Source of the DNA: Acidobacteriota bacterium
GTDB taxonomy: Bacteria; Acidobacteriota; Polarisedimenticolia; QHYA01
Reading direction: 5' to 3'
Assembly: GCA_003223995.1 (NCBI GenBank)
Contig: QHYA01000061.1
Span: forward strand, 3,050-67,049
DNA: 64,000 bases
Below are positions 54,152 through 62,702 of the stretch, piece by piece. The notes under the pieces are model-generated. The model searched no databases, was not told where the DNA came from, and saw only the letters and a list, made by a program, of their open reading frames with translations. How positions within the stretch are numbered: position 1 is the stretch's first letter; every line of letters begins with the position of its first letter. The translations under genes were made by a program, and so were the position numbers.

Positions 54152-54790
54152 ATGCGCAGCCACGGATGCCTGCAACCCTTTCTCGCCTGCCTCGTCATTG
54201 CCGTAATGGCCTTCCCGTCGGCTCTGCTCGCCGGTGCGCAGGGTGCGAGCGGTCCACCCGCCGGCGCGAGCATCGAGGGAACAGTGCTGGCTGCGAGCCA
54301 CGCCGGCAGCCCCGCGCCCGCGAGGCCCGTTGCAGGAGCCGTCGTCAAGGCGGTCGATATTGCCAGTGGGGGGGCCTACGAGAGCGCCAGCACGAACGAA
54401 AGCGGCGCCTATCGCCTCTCACAGCTCTCCCCTGGAAGCTATGCTTTTTCCATACAGGCCCCCAGCGGGCTCTACCTCTCCGATGGGATCATCGGCGTAG
54501 AGGCCGGCCGGGACCTGCGGCTGTCCTTCGCGCTCGAGGACAAGCCCGCAGCCCCTGCCGGCGCGAGCGAGGCGGATCGCGACAAGCAACAGCCCCCTCC
54601 ACAAGGGGAACCGGGAGAGGCGGAGGGCAAGGGCGGCGAGCAGGGGAAGAAGGGGAACTTCTGGTCCACTCATCCGTGGCTCGCCGGCGCGGTAATCGCG
54701 GGCTCCGCGGTTGTGCTCGGCGTCCTCAGCGACCAGTTGACGAGCGAGGAGAAGCAGAAGGAAACGGTGGCTTCTCCCTCCTCTCCTTGA
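54152..54790 (+). CDS. Secreted protein with carboxypeptidase-regulatory-like domain and C-terminal membrane span
   Basis: A 212-aa protein. A signal peptide (LACLVIAVMAFPSALLAGAQ) leads to a small beta-sandwich of the CarboxypepD_reg type (ASIEGTVLAASHAG, VAGAVVKAVDIASGG, SGAYRLSQLSPGSYAFSIQA). A charged Gly/Glu/Lys linker follows, then a C-terminal membrane segment (WLAGAVIAGSAVVLGVL). It sits between the export protein and the outer-membrane barrel. A role in linking or assembling the export machinery is inference. Confidence 0.75.
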   Translation: MRSHGCLQPFLACLVIAVMAFPSALLAGAQGASGPPAGASIEGTVLAASHAGSPAPARPVAGAVVKAVDIASGGAYESASTNESGAYRLSQLSPGSYAFSIQAPSGLYLSDGIIGVEAGRDLRLSFALEDKPAAPAGASEADRDKQQPPPQGEPGEAEGKGGEQGKKGNFWSTHPWLAGAVIAGSAVVLGVLSDQLTSEEKQKETVASPSSP

Positions 54791-54803
54791 TGCGATCGAA
54801 GAC

Positions 54804-56075
54804 ATGCGGGCGGCGTACTTGCTTGCAGTCTTCGCCGTCCTCGCCGCTCTGACGCCCGCATTCGGGGCCGACGACCTCCCGCTCGACGGGCTTCCCGAAC
54901 CTCTTGAACGCTCCCGGGGAATCGGTCCTTTGCGGCTCGATCCGTCTTTCAAGTTGGAGGAGTTCGGATACGACAGCAACATCTTGCTCGCGCCTCCCGG
55001 AAAAGAACGAGGGGACATCGTCGGACGTTTCGCCCCCAGCTTGAGCGGCCAGGTGTTTCTTGGCCATCGCGGCCTGATCTCCTTCCAGGAGAAACCCGAG
55101 TATGTGAGCTTCGCCCGAACCTCCTTCCTGAACTACGCCAACAACTCCCTCGAAGGCCGCGCGGACATGATCCTCCATCGGACGTCGCTGGTTTTCGGCG
55201 GCCGCTGGCTCACTAACAAGGACCGCCCCAACAACGAGCTCGACATCCGTCCGCGTCAGCACGCAGCCGGGTTCTTCACGGGAGCCGGCTGGCGGACCTT
55301 CAGTCGGACATCGGTTTCCTTCACACTCTCCCAGCAGCAGCGCCGTTACAGGGCCAGGGAGAGCCCCGACATCGGGCTTTTCCTGGACCGCCACGAGAGC
55401 CGCGTCTCAGCACGCCTGAGCTACAGGATCTTCACGAGTACGAAGCTGTTCGTCGAGTACTCGCGGCTCCAGATCGAGTTCGATCGGTCCGCCGGACGCA
55501 ACAGCCGCCAGGCGGAGGTGATGCCCGGGGTCGCGTTCGATCCCGAGTCGCGCTTGTCGGGCTCCATCAAGGCGGGCCCGGCGCGCTTCGACGCGATCAG
55601 CGGTGGAAAACCTGATTTCCAGGGGATTCTGGGCCATGCCGAGGTGGCCTTTCGTGCTTCCGAGCTATGGAAAGCCCGGACGGAGTGGAGCCGCGAGGTT
55701 GTCTACTCGACCTTCGGAGACAACCTCTTCTTCCTCGACAGCCGCACCAGCGCGACGGCGAGCCGGGCCCTTGGAGAGCGGATCGCTCTCGAGGCCGGCT
55801 GGGAGCGAATCGGCGTTGCCTGGCCGGCCCCCTTCTGCACCGCGGCGCAGGTCGTCACCCCCTCCGCAGCCGAATGCGAGAGGCTGCGATCGCTCGGCGA
55901 TCCCATCGTGGAGAAGCGGCGCGGGGATCAGATCCAGGGATACCTTCTTGGAACGCGGTTGCGCCTGGCCCGGCACGCCGAAGCGATCCTGCGGGTCGGC
56001 TACCATCGCCGAACATCGAACTTTCCGGGCGAGGGGAACAGGCAATGGACCTTCACGACAGGGGCCGGGTTTTGA
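54804..56075 (+). CDS. Exopolysaccharide-locus outer-membrane beta-barrel
   Basis: A 423-aa exported protein (signal peptide AAYLLAVFAVLAALTPAFGA). The rest is rich in alternating strands with aromatic ends: LDPSFKLEEFGYDSNILLAP, GRFAPSLSGQVFLGHRGLIS, ARLSYRIFTSTKLFVEYSRL, ATASRALGERIALEAGWERI and the final WTFTTGAGF, which ends in Phe as outer-membrane barrels do. It resembles barrel proteins often found in polysaccharide clusters of the synthase or Wzx/Wzy type. The position between Wza-like and Wzc-like genes suggests a porin or accessory for glycan export. Confidence 0.8.
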   Translation: MRAAYLLAVFAVLAALTPAFGADDLPLDGLPEPLERSRGIGPLRLDPSFKLEEFGYDSNILLAPPGKERGDIVGRFAPSLSGQVFLGHRGLISFQEKPEYVSFARTSFLNYANNSLEGRADMILHRTSLVFGGRWLTNKDRPNNELDIRPRQHAAGFFTGAGWRTFSRTSVSFTLSQQQRRYRARESPDIGLFLDRHESRVSARLSYRIFTSTKLFVEYSRLQIEFDRSAGRNSRQAEVMPGVAFDPESRLSGSIKAGPARFDAISGGKPDFQGILGHAEVAFRASELWKARTEWSREVVYSTFGDNLFFLDSRTSATASRALGERIALEAGWERIGVAWPAPFCTAAQVVTPSAAECERLRSLGDPIVEKRRGDQIQGYLLGTRLRLARHAEAILRVGYHRRTSNFPGEGNRQWTFTTGAGF

Positions 56076-56103
56076 TCGACAGCGGTCTGGTGCGGGGTCC
56101 GTC

Positions 56104-58344
56104 ATGACAAGCCCCCGCGAAGCAGAGAGCGAGATCCGCGAGTTCTGGAGCATCCTGGTCCGCCGACAGTGGGCGATCTATACCGTCGCAGGGCTCGTGC
56201 TCGGGCTGACCGCCCTGCGGCTGCTGATGGTCCAGTCGACCTACAAGGCGAAGGCCCTCGTCGAGATCCAGCGGTCCAGCCCCGACGTGCTCGCCTTCCG
56301 GGACATCATCCGCACCGATCCGTCCTACCAGGGCTACAGCGCTTTCTACGAGACGCAGTACCGCATCCTTCAGAGCCGCGCGGTCGCCCGCCGTGCGGCC
56401 GAGAGGCTGGACCTCCCGCGCCATCCCCTCCTGCCGCGGAAGAGTCCCGGGCTTCTCCAGAGAACCCTCGCGGCTCTCCGCCGCGCTCTCCCCCGAGGCG
56501 AGGCGCACGCGGCACCTGCAGAGCCAATGGGGCCTTTCATCGATCTCGTCCTGGCCGGCCTGTCCATCGAGCCTGTGAAGGACAGCAACCTCGTGGAGGT
56601 CGTCTACCTCTCCCCCGATCCGCGCTTCTGCGCTCAGCTCGCCAACGCCGTGGCAGATGCCTACATCGAGTTCGCGCTCTCGTCGCAGTTCGACACGACC
56701 GAACAGGCCAGCGACTTCCTGAGCCGCCGCGTGGGCGAGCTGCGAGACGAGGTCGAGGATCTGGAGAAGCGGCTCCAGAGCTACAGGGAGTCCCGTCGGA
56801 TCCTCCCCTCCGCCGGAGCCGAGAACATCGCTCTGAAGGGGGTCTCGGACATCGACGCCATCTACCTCCAGGCCCGCGCCAGACGCATCGCGACTGAGTC
56901 GGAGTGGACCGCCGCGCGCGGCACCGACCCTTCGTCCCTGCCCGCCGTCGTGGAGAACCCGACCGTGCAACGGCTCCAGCACGAGGTCAACGACCTGGAG
57001 ATCCAGCGGGCGGAGCTGCTGCGAACTTTCAAGCCCGGCTGGCCGCAGGTCGAGGTGCTCACGCGGAAGCTCGAAGGAGCCCGGCAGCAGCTCAGCAGCG
57101 AGACCGAGGCGATCGCGCGACGGATCGTCAGCGCCGAGCAGGCGAAGTACCGCGCCGCCCTCGACGAGGAGGAGAGGCTCGGCAAGCTCCTGGAGGAGCA
57201 GAAGTCCGAGGCCCAGCGGACGGGAAGGGACTCGATCGAGTACGCCACGCTCCAGGCGGAAGTCGAGCGCAAGCGGGCGGTTCTGAACGCACTTCTCCAA
57301 AGGCAGAACGAGACGGCGGTCTCTTCCCAGCTCCGCGACATGAACGCGGGCAATGCCAGGATCGTGGACAGGGCGATTCCTCCTACCGCTCCGTGCAAGC
57401 CTCGCCCGGGCGTCGAGCTGCCGCTGGGGCTTTTCGTCGGCCTGCTCCTCGGCATGGGGGCGGCCTTCGGGATGGAGAGTTGGGACAATACGCTGCGAAC
57501 GCAGGAGGAGATCGAAAGGTTCCTCGGAACCCCGACGCTGGCCCGCATTCCCTCCGCTTCGCTCGACCCGCAACGCCGGGGCGGACCCGCATGGGGGACC
57601 GGCGAGATCGACCTCATGAGCCACCATCACCCCTCGTCCCCCCTGGCGGAATCCTTCCGGGACTTGAGGACAGCGCTCTCTCTTTCCTCCGCAGGATCGA
57701 CGCCCCGAAGTCTCACAGTGGCCAGCACGAGGCCGGAGGAAGGGAAATCGACGATCGCGATCAATCTAGCGACCGTGCTCGCGCAGTCCGGCAAGAAGGT
57801 GCTGCTCGTCGATTCCGACCTGAGGCGTCCGCGGCTCCACCGGGCCTTCGGACTGCGAAACGGCTCGGGGCTTTCGACTTTCCTCTGCGGAAAGGCGTCT
57901 CTCGAGGAAGCGGTCCAGATGACGCTCGTGGCGAGGCTCTGGCTTCTGGCGAGCGGGCCCGTCCCACCGAACCCGGCGGAGCTGCTCGACTCGGCCTGCT
58001 TCGACGAGCTGCTGAAGATGGTTCTCGACTCCTACGAGATGGTCGTGCTCGATTCCGCCCCCCTGCTCACGGTCGCGGACGGAGCGATTCTCGCCTCCCG
58101 GACCGAGGGGACGCTCCTGGTCGTGGAATCCGACCGGACAACCCGCGAGGAGGCCCTGCGCGCTCGTGAGAAGCTGCGACAGGTCTCGGCCCGGCTTCTT
58201 GGCGTGGTGCTGAACAACGCTGCGGAATCGGGCCGATCCTATGGCCGCTACCGCTACCGGTACGAGCCGAGCGCCGATTCCGGCGCCGCCGACGCCCGGC
58301 GGGCCCCTTTCCGGCGCGCCGCCGGACTCCTGCGGATGCGCTAG
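56104..58344 (+). CDS. Wzc-type polysaccharide co-polymerase/tyrosine autokinase
   Basis: A 746-aa inner-membrane protein. Chain-length (Wzz) part: first span IYTVAGLVLGLTALRLLMV (about 24-43), a periplasmic coiled-coil domain of about 390 residues, and a second span ELPLGLFVGLLLGMGAAFGM. The kinase part has Walker A TRPEEGKSTIAINLA (about 541-555), Walker A' VLLVDSDLRRPRLHRAFGL, and Walker B YEMVVLDSAPLLTVADG. The C-terminus has a Tyr cluster (YGRYRYRYEP, about 713-720) for autophosphorylation. It controls polymerisation and export of glycan with the Wza-like protein. The ATG at 56104 was chosen; the frame runs back into the barrel gene. Confidence 0.95.
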   Translation: MTSPREAESEIREFWSILVRRQWAIYTVAGLVLGLTALRLLMVQSTYKAKALVEIQRSSPDVLAFRDIIRTDPSYQGYSAFYETQYRILQSRAVARRAAERLDLPRHPLLPRKSPGLLQRTLAALRRALPRGEAHAAPAEPMGPFIDLVLAGLSIEPVKDSNLVEVVYLSPDPRFCAQLANAVADAYIEFALSSQFDTTEQASDFLSRRVGELRDEVEDLEKRLQSYRESRRILPSAGAENIALKGVSDIDAIYLQARARRIATESEWTAARGTDPSSLPAVVENPTVQRLQHEVNDLEIQRAELLRTFKPGWPQVEVLTRKLEGARQQLSSETEAIARRIVSAEQAKYRAALDEEERLGKLLEEQKSEAQRTGRDSIEYATLQAEVERKRAVLNALLQRQNETAVSSQLRDMNAGNARIVDRAIPPTAPCKPRPGVELPLGLFVGLLLGMGAAFGMESWDNTLRTQEEIERFLGTPTLARIPSASLDPQRRGGPAWGTGEIDLMSHHHPSSPLAESFRDLRTALSLSSAGSTPRSLTVASTRPEEGKSTIAINLATVLAQSGKKVLLVDSDLRRPRLHRAFGLRNGSGLSTFLCGKASLEEAVQMTLVARLWLLASGPVPPNPAELLDSACFDELLKMVLDSYEMVVLDSAPLLTVADGAILASRTEGTLLVVESDRTTREEALRAREKLRQVSARLLGVVLNNAAESGRSYGRYRYRYEPSADSGAADARRAPFRRAAGLLRMR

Positions 58345-58356
58345 TACCCCCCTGAA

Positions 58357-61005
58357 ATGTCTCGAGCACATCGCTGGAAGATGCTCGGGCACGAAGAGAG
58401 CAGACTTCCTTACCGTATCGTCGCCTTCGGGTTGCCCGCGCTTCTCGCCATCGCGCCTCTCCCGTTCGGTGGCCGGACTCCTTCGGCCTCCTCGTTCCTC
58501 TGCGCCGCCGCATTCCTTCTCTCCGTTCCGACCCTGTTTGCGGGGAGCAGGTCGTCCGGCGGACAGGAAGCGCAAGAGATCCCCTGCGCGGCACCCTTGT
58601 CCCTCTTCCTGGCGCTGGTCTGCTTGCAGATCGTTCCCCTGCCTGAAGGGGCCGTCGCTGCCCTCAACCCTGCCACGGCGGCGCTGCGAGAACGGGTCTC
58701 GCTCGGAGCCCCCTGGGGCCCGGCACCTCTCTCCGTTTCGCCCGCAGCCACTCTCGCGGCGGTCGGAAGGCTCTCCGCCGCCCTTGCCATCTTTACTTCG
58801 GCCTGCTTCCTCGCGCGCCGCCGCGAGGGGGTCCGTGCCATCGCCATGGGGCTTTGCCTGGCTGGCCTCATCCAGTCGGCGTACGGCCTGGTCGATGTCC
58901 TCACCGGCCTCAGGGCCTCCGGTCATGCTTCCGAGTACACGGGAAGACTGACCGGGACTTTCATCAATCCGAACCACTTTGCCGCGCTGCTGGAGCTGGC
59001 GCTGCCGGCGGCCGTCGGACTCTCGCTTTCGATCGAGGAATCACCCGCGGCGCGCCCGCGCGCACGCCGGCGCAGGGTCGGAGGCCGTCTGGCCGAAGTG
59101 CTTTCCGACCCCTCCAACGGCCGCAAGCGGCTGCTGGGTGTGTGCATCGGGGTGATGTCTGCCGCCCTGCTCTTTTCGTTATCCCGCGCGGGGATCCTGC
59201 TCGCCAGTGCGGCCTGCCTGGGAACCGCCCTGCTAGGGGGAAAGCCGGCCGGAAGCTCCCGGCAGAGCGGCGGGACCCAACATTCGCCTGGCGGCATCGC
59301 GAAACGTCTTGGCCGCCCCGCCGGAGCGGCAGCGATTGCCCTGGTCGCACTCGCCCCCCTGGCATACGACCAGGTCCTGCGTCTCGCCGGTCAGTACCGC
59401 ACCTCCCCGACCGACCTCTTCGCTGCCGGAGGACGCGCTGCGGTCTGGAAGACGACCTTCGACATCTTCCGGGACCATCCGCTCGCGGGGACGGGCCTCG
59501 CCGGGTTCGCCGCGACCCTGCCCCGCTATCGCGGAACCGACGTCGCTATCCGATGGGAGGAAGCTCACAACGACTTCGTCCAGCTGCTCGCGGAGACCGG
59601 CCTGATCGGGGCGGCCATCGCAGCCTGCGTTCTCGCGGGAGCGCTCAAGACCGCAAGGGGCTCATTCGCGCGACAGGCCTTCGAACCGGAGCGCCCCATC
59701 CGCACCGGTCTTGCCCTAGGATGCGGAGCGTTTCTCTTGCACGAGACGCTCGATTTCGGTGCGCAGATCCCCGCGGATGCGTTCGCTTTCGCCGCGGCAG
59801 CCGCGGGCTGTCTCGTCAGACCTCTTGCAGACATCCCCCGGTTGCTGGAAGCTCGCGGCTTCGCAGCCCGCTCGTTGGCCACACGATCCCTGCCTGTCCT
59901 CGCTGCCATCGGCGCTCTATGGGGTGTCATCCACCCCCGCGACGATTCCCTGCGCTCTCTAGAGGAGGGCCGGCGATTGCTGATCGCGGCCGACCGGAGA
60001 CTGGCCGAGCGGGCCGAATCATCGAGCGGCGCGCAAGGGCCGGCTCCGGCGGCTCACGACGCCCGCTTGTCCCTTCTTCGAGCGGTCTCGGAGAATCCTG
60101 CGGCAGCGGAAGGGCATCTGCTCCTCGCACGGCTGCAGCGGCGCGCAGCACTGTTCGGGCTCCCCGATGAAATCGTCCCGGGCGTGGCGGATGTGGCAGC
60201 GGCGCGCCTGAATGTCGCCGCGGAGCTGGACCCGTTCCGACCTGATCTCCGACTGGGACTGCTTCGCGAACACGCCGCGCGCGGCGAGCGCACGGCAGCG
60301 CTGCAGGAAGTGCGCGCGCTCTCCATCCATGGAGGCGGCCCTCTCTGGCTCTCCTTCCCCATCATCTGGTCCCTTGTCCCGGACCCGGATCTCATCGATC
60401 GCTATATCGCCACTCCGGAGGGCGAGATCTCGTTCACCGATTTCCTTCGTGTCATCGGAAAACGGACCGAGGCGGAGGAGCGGCTGCGGCGCCTGCTCTC
60501 CTCGGGAACACCTCAGGCGGTCCCCGCATATGGCAGTCTCGCGGAGATGCTGATGCAGGAGGGCCGGGCGGAAGAAGCCGCGCGTCTCGGAGAGCGGCTC
60601 CTGGAAGGCCGGGGACTCGAGCGGGGGGCTGCGGCGGCGGTCTGCGGCCGCCTCGCGCAGTCCTACATGAAGGCCGGACTGGGCGAACCGGCAATGAGGC
60701 GCATCCGTCAGGCTCTGGACCTTTCCTCCGAGGACCCGACTCTCCAGCAGGCCGCCGCGGAGATCTATCTCGCTTGCGGCCTGCCCGAGGAGGCCAAGAA
60801 CCGCTACGAGTTTCTCCTCCGGGGAGGCGCTCCCGAGCCGTTCCTCCAAACTCGAGGAAAATCCCTCCATGCCGGGCTGGGCAGAGCTTACGACAGGCTG
60901 AGGCGGCGCGACGCGGCGCTGCGCGAATGGAGGGAAGTGAGCCGCCTCGACCCCCTGGACGAGGAGGCCAAGCAACGCATCACCGCCCTGTCACACGGGC
61001 TCTGA
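58357..61005 (+). CDS. O-antigen ligase family protein with C-terminal TPR
   Basis: An 882-aa protein. The first 540 residues hold about 12 membrane spans with the O-antigen ligase/polymerase signature: FINPNHFAALLELALPAAVG, LFSLSRAGILLASAACLG, WKTTFDIFRDHPLAGTGLAG and EAHNDFVQLLAETGLIGAAI. The C-terminal 330 residues form a helical repeat domain with TPR-like units (AEMLMQEGRAEEAARLGERL, LAQSYMKAGLGEPAMRRIRQ, LGRAYDRLRRRDAALREWRE). So it is either the Wzy polymerase or a ligase, with a soluble periplasmic tail. It follows the Wzc gene by 12 bases. It ends the exopolysaccharide run. Confidence 0.88.
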   Translation: MSRAHRWKMLGHEESRLPYRIVAFGLPALLAIAPLPFGGRTPSASSFLCAAAFLLSVPTLFAGSRSSGGQEAQEIPCAAPLSLFLALVCLQIVPLPEGAVAALNPATAALRERVSLGAPWGPAPLSVSPAATLAAVGRLSAALAIFTSACFLARRREGVRAIAMGLCLAGLIQSAYGLVDVLTGLRASGHASEYTGRLTGTFINPNHFAALLELALPAAVGLSLSIEESPAARPRARRRRVGGRLAEVLSDPSNGRKRLLGVCIGVMSAALLFSLSRAGILLASAACLGTALLGGKPAGSSRQSGGTQHSPGGIAKRLGRPAGAAAIALVALAPLAYDQVLRLAGQYRTSPTDLFAAGGRAAVWKTTFDIFRDHPLAGTGLAGFAATLPRYRGTDVAIRWEEAHNDFVQLLAETGLIGAAIAACVLAGALKTARGSFARQAFEPERPIRTGLALGCGAFLLHETLDFGAQIPADAFAFAAAAAGCLVRPLADIPRLLEARGFAARSLATRSLPVLAAIGALWGVIHPRDDSLRSLEEGRRLLIAADRRLAERAESSSGAQGPAPAAHDARLSLLRAVSENPAAAEGHLLLARLQRRAALFGLPDEIVPGVADVAAARLNVAAELDPFRPDLRLGLLREHAARGERTAALQEVRALSIHGGGPLWLSFPIIWSLVPDPDLIDRYIATPEGEISFTDFLRVIGKRTEAEERLRRLLSSGTPQAVPAYGSLAEMLMQEGRAEEAARLGERLLEGRGLERGAAAAVCGRLAQSYMKAGLGEPAMRRIRQALDLSSEDPTLQQAAAEIYLACGLPEEAKNRYEFLLRGGAPEPFLQTRGKSLHAGLGRAYDRLRRRDAALREWREVSRLDPLDEEAKQRITALSHGL

Positions 61006-61052
61006 CAGAGCGCCCAACGAGGGAGAGGCGGGAACGGGCGTGGGGCCAAAGG

Positions 61053-61247
61053 TCAGGAGATCTTCTTCCAGACGACATCCACCTCCTCGACCGCTTTGTC
61101 GCGGCAGAGCGGGCAGAAAGGGAAGGTGCCGCCCTCTTCGAGGTGAACCGACGAGCGGCGGCCAGCGCGCTGGCAGGTCACGCAGACATAGTCGCCCGTC
61201 CCTTGACAGGTCTCCCCGACTTTGAAGTCGCCGTGAACCATCCTCAC
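61053..61247 (-). CDS. Small zinc-ribbon protein
   Basis: A 64-aa protein with two paired-Cys knuckles: VCVTC and FCPLC, plus a first Cys in GETCQGTGDY. The layout (GE-x-C-x(6)-Y-x-C-x-x-C, then EEGGTFPFCPLC) recalls short zinc-ribbon proteins found in many bacteria. The start is GTG 61247, with TAGAGT seven bases upstream (minus strand) and no ribosome site, which suggests leaderless expression. It is convergent with the O-antigen ligase gene. Confidence 0.75.
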   Translation of the reverse strand: MRMVHGDFKVGETCQGTGDYVCVTCQRAGRRSSVHLEEGGTFPFCPLCRDKAVEEVDVVWKKIS

Positions 61248-61254
61248 GAAGCGT

Positions 61255-61260
61255 ACTCTA
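61255..61260 (-). promoter_or_regulatory. TANNNT -10 box of the zinc-ribbon gene
   Basis: On the minus strand TAGAGT ends seven bases before the GTG at 61247. No ribosome site is visible. This is the same spacing as at rlmN and the AI-2E family gene. Confidence 0.4.
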
Positions 61261-61303
61261 GCATGCGGCTGCGGCGGCGGAGGGAAGCCGTCGGAAACCT
61301 GCC

Positions 61304-61345
61304 GGAATCGAGCGGCCGGAATCGAGCTGTCGGAATCGAGCTTGC
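61304..61345. repeat. 14-base tandem repeat, three copies
   Basis: Three units start at 61304, 61318 and 61332. Each begins GGAATCGAGC, and the last four bases vary (GGCC, TGTC, TTGC). They lie between the divergent starts of the zinc-ribbon gene and rarA, where a regulator could bind. Confidence 0.7.
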
Positions 61346-61382
61346 GGGCCCGCAGGCTCCATGCTACTAAGAGGCAGAGCCA

Positions 61383-62702
61383 ATGTTTGACGACCGGAGC
61401 GCTCGCCCGCCGCTCGCTGAACGGATGCGGCCGGCGATACTAGAGGAGTTCATCGGACAGGATGAGATCGTCGGTCCGGAGACTCTCCTGAGGCGGTCGA
61501 TCGAGTCCGACGAGCTGCGCTCGATCATCCTCTGGGGCCCTCCGGGCTCCGGCAAGACCACGTTGGCGCGGATCATCGCCGCGCGCACGAGCGCCCGTTT
61601 CGTCTCATTCAGCGCGGTCCTGTCGGGGATCAAGGAGGTTCAGCAGGTCATGAGGTCCGCCGAGGAGCACCGCCGCGCTTACGGGCGCCGGACGGTGCTC
61701 TTCGTGGACGAGATCCACCGCTTCAACCGCGCCCAACAGGATGCTTTCCTTCCCTACGTCGAGCGCGGCGACATCATCCTGATCGGCGCGACGACCGAGA
61801 ACCCATCCTTCGAGGTCAACTCTGCCCTGCTGTCTCGCTCCCGTGTATACGTCCTGCGGCCGCTTCAGCCCGCGCACATCGAGGCGCTCATCCGCAGGGC
61901 CCTCTCGGATCAACGGGGGCTGGCGGATTCGCTCCTCGAACTTCCGGACGAACTGATCGCCCACCTCGCCCGGGCGAGCCAGGGGGATGCGCGGGTCGCC
62001 TACAACGTTCTGGAGCTGCTCGCCTCCGCCGTGCCGGCGGGACCGGACCGCATCCGGCATGTCCGCCCGGAGGACCTCTCCGACGCCCTGCAGAGGCCTT
62101 CGCCGCGGTACGACGCCACGGGTGAGGAACACTTCAACCTCATCTCGGCGCTCCACAAGTCGCTACGCAACAGCGACCCTCAGGCCGCTGTCTACTGGCT
62201 GGTGCGGATGCTGGAGTCCGGCGAGGACCCCCTGTACATCGCCCGGAGAATGGTCCGGTTCGCCAGCGAGGACGCGGGCTTGGCGGACCCGCAGGCGCTC
62301 GGTATCGCCCTGGCGGCAAAGGACGCCGTGCACTTCCTGGGAATGCCCGAGGGGGCGCTGGCGCTCGCCGAGGCCGCCGTGTACCTCGCCTGCTCTCCGC
62401 GCTCCAACGCGATCACCATCGCCTACGAGGAGGCGGCAGCGGATGTCCGGTCCGGAGCGAATCCACCCGTCCCATATCACCTCCGCAACCCCTCCACGGG
62501 CCTGATGGCGCGGCTAGGATACGGCGAGGGGTACCTCTCCGCCCACGACACCGAGGAGGGGGTCGCAGAGATGGATTGCCTGCCGGTCGAGCTGGCCGGC
62601 CGGTGCTACTACCGTCCGACGGAGCGCGGATTCGAGAAGACCCTGCGCGAGAGACTTGCCGGCCTCGCCGCGATCCGCGGGCGGACCCGGGACCAACGAT
62701 GA
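61383..62702 (+). CDS. rarA: Replication-associated recombination protein A
   Basis: A 439-aa AAA+ ATPase that acts at stalled replication forks. Motifs: LAERMRPAILEEFIGQDEIV, Walker A WGPPGSGKTTLARII, FSAVLSGIKEVQQVM, Walker B VLFVDEIHRFNRAQQDAFLP, YVERGDIILIGATTENPSFE and the RarA-specific C-terminus (EEHFNLISALHKSLRNSDPQ, AAVYWLVRMLESGEDPLYIA, NPSTGLMARLGYGEGYLSAH). The length is normal. It overlaps the next gene by ATGA. Confidence 0.96.
   Translation: MFDDRSARPPLAERMRPAILEEFIGQDEIVGPETLLRRSIESDELRSIILWGPPGSGKTTLARIIAARTSARFVSFSAVLSGIKEVQQVMRSAEEHRRAYGRRTVLFVDEIHRFNRAQQDAFLPYVERGDIILIGATTENPSFEVNSALLSRSRVYVLRPLQPAHIEALIRRALSDQRGLADSLLELPDELIAHLARASQGDARVAYNVLELLASAVPAGPDRIRHVRPEDLSDALQRPSPRYDATGEEHFNLISALHKSLRNSDPQAAVYWLVRMLESGEDPLYIARRMVRFASEDAGLADPQALGIALAAKDAVHFLGMPEGALALAEAAVYLACSPRSNAITIAYEEAAADVRSGANPPVPYHLRNPSTGLMARLGYGEGYLSAHDTEEGVAEMDCLPVELAGRCYYRPTERGFEKTLRERLAGLAAIRGRTRDQR

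Noticed and set aside
56053..57630. Minus-strand open frame of 525 codons
   Set aside because: Antisense to the Wzc-type kinase. It contains long Leu/Arg/Gly strings without motifs.
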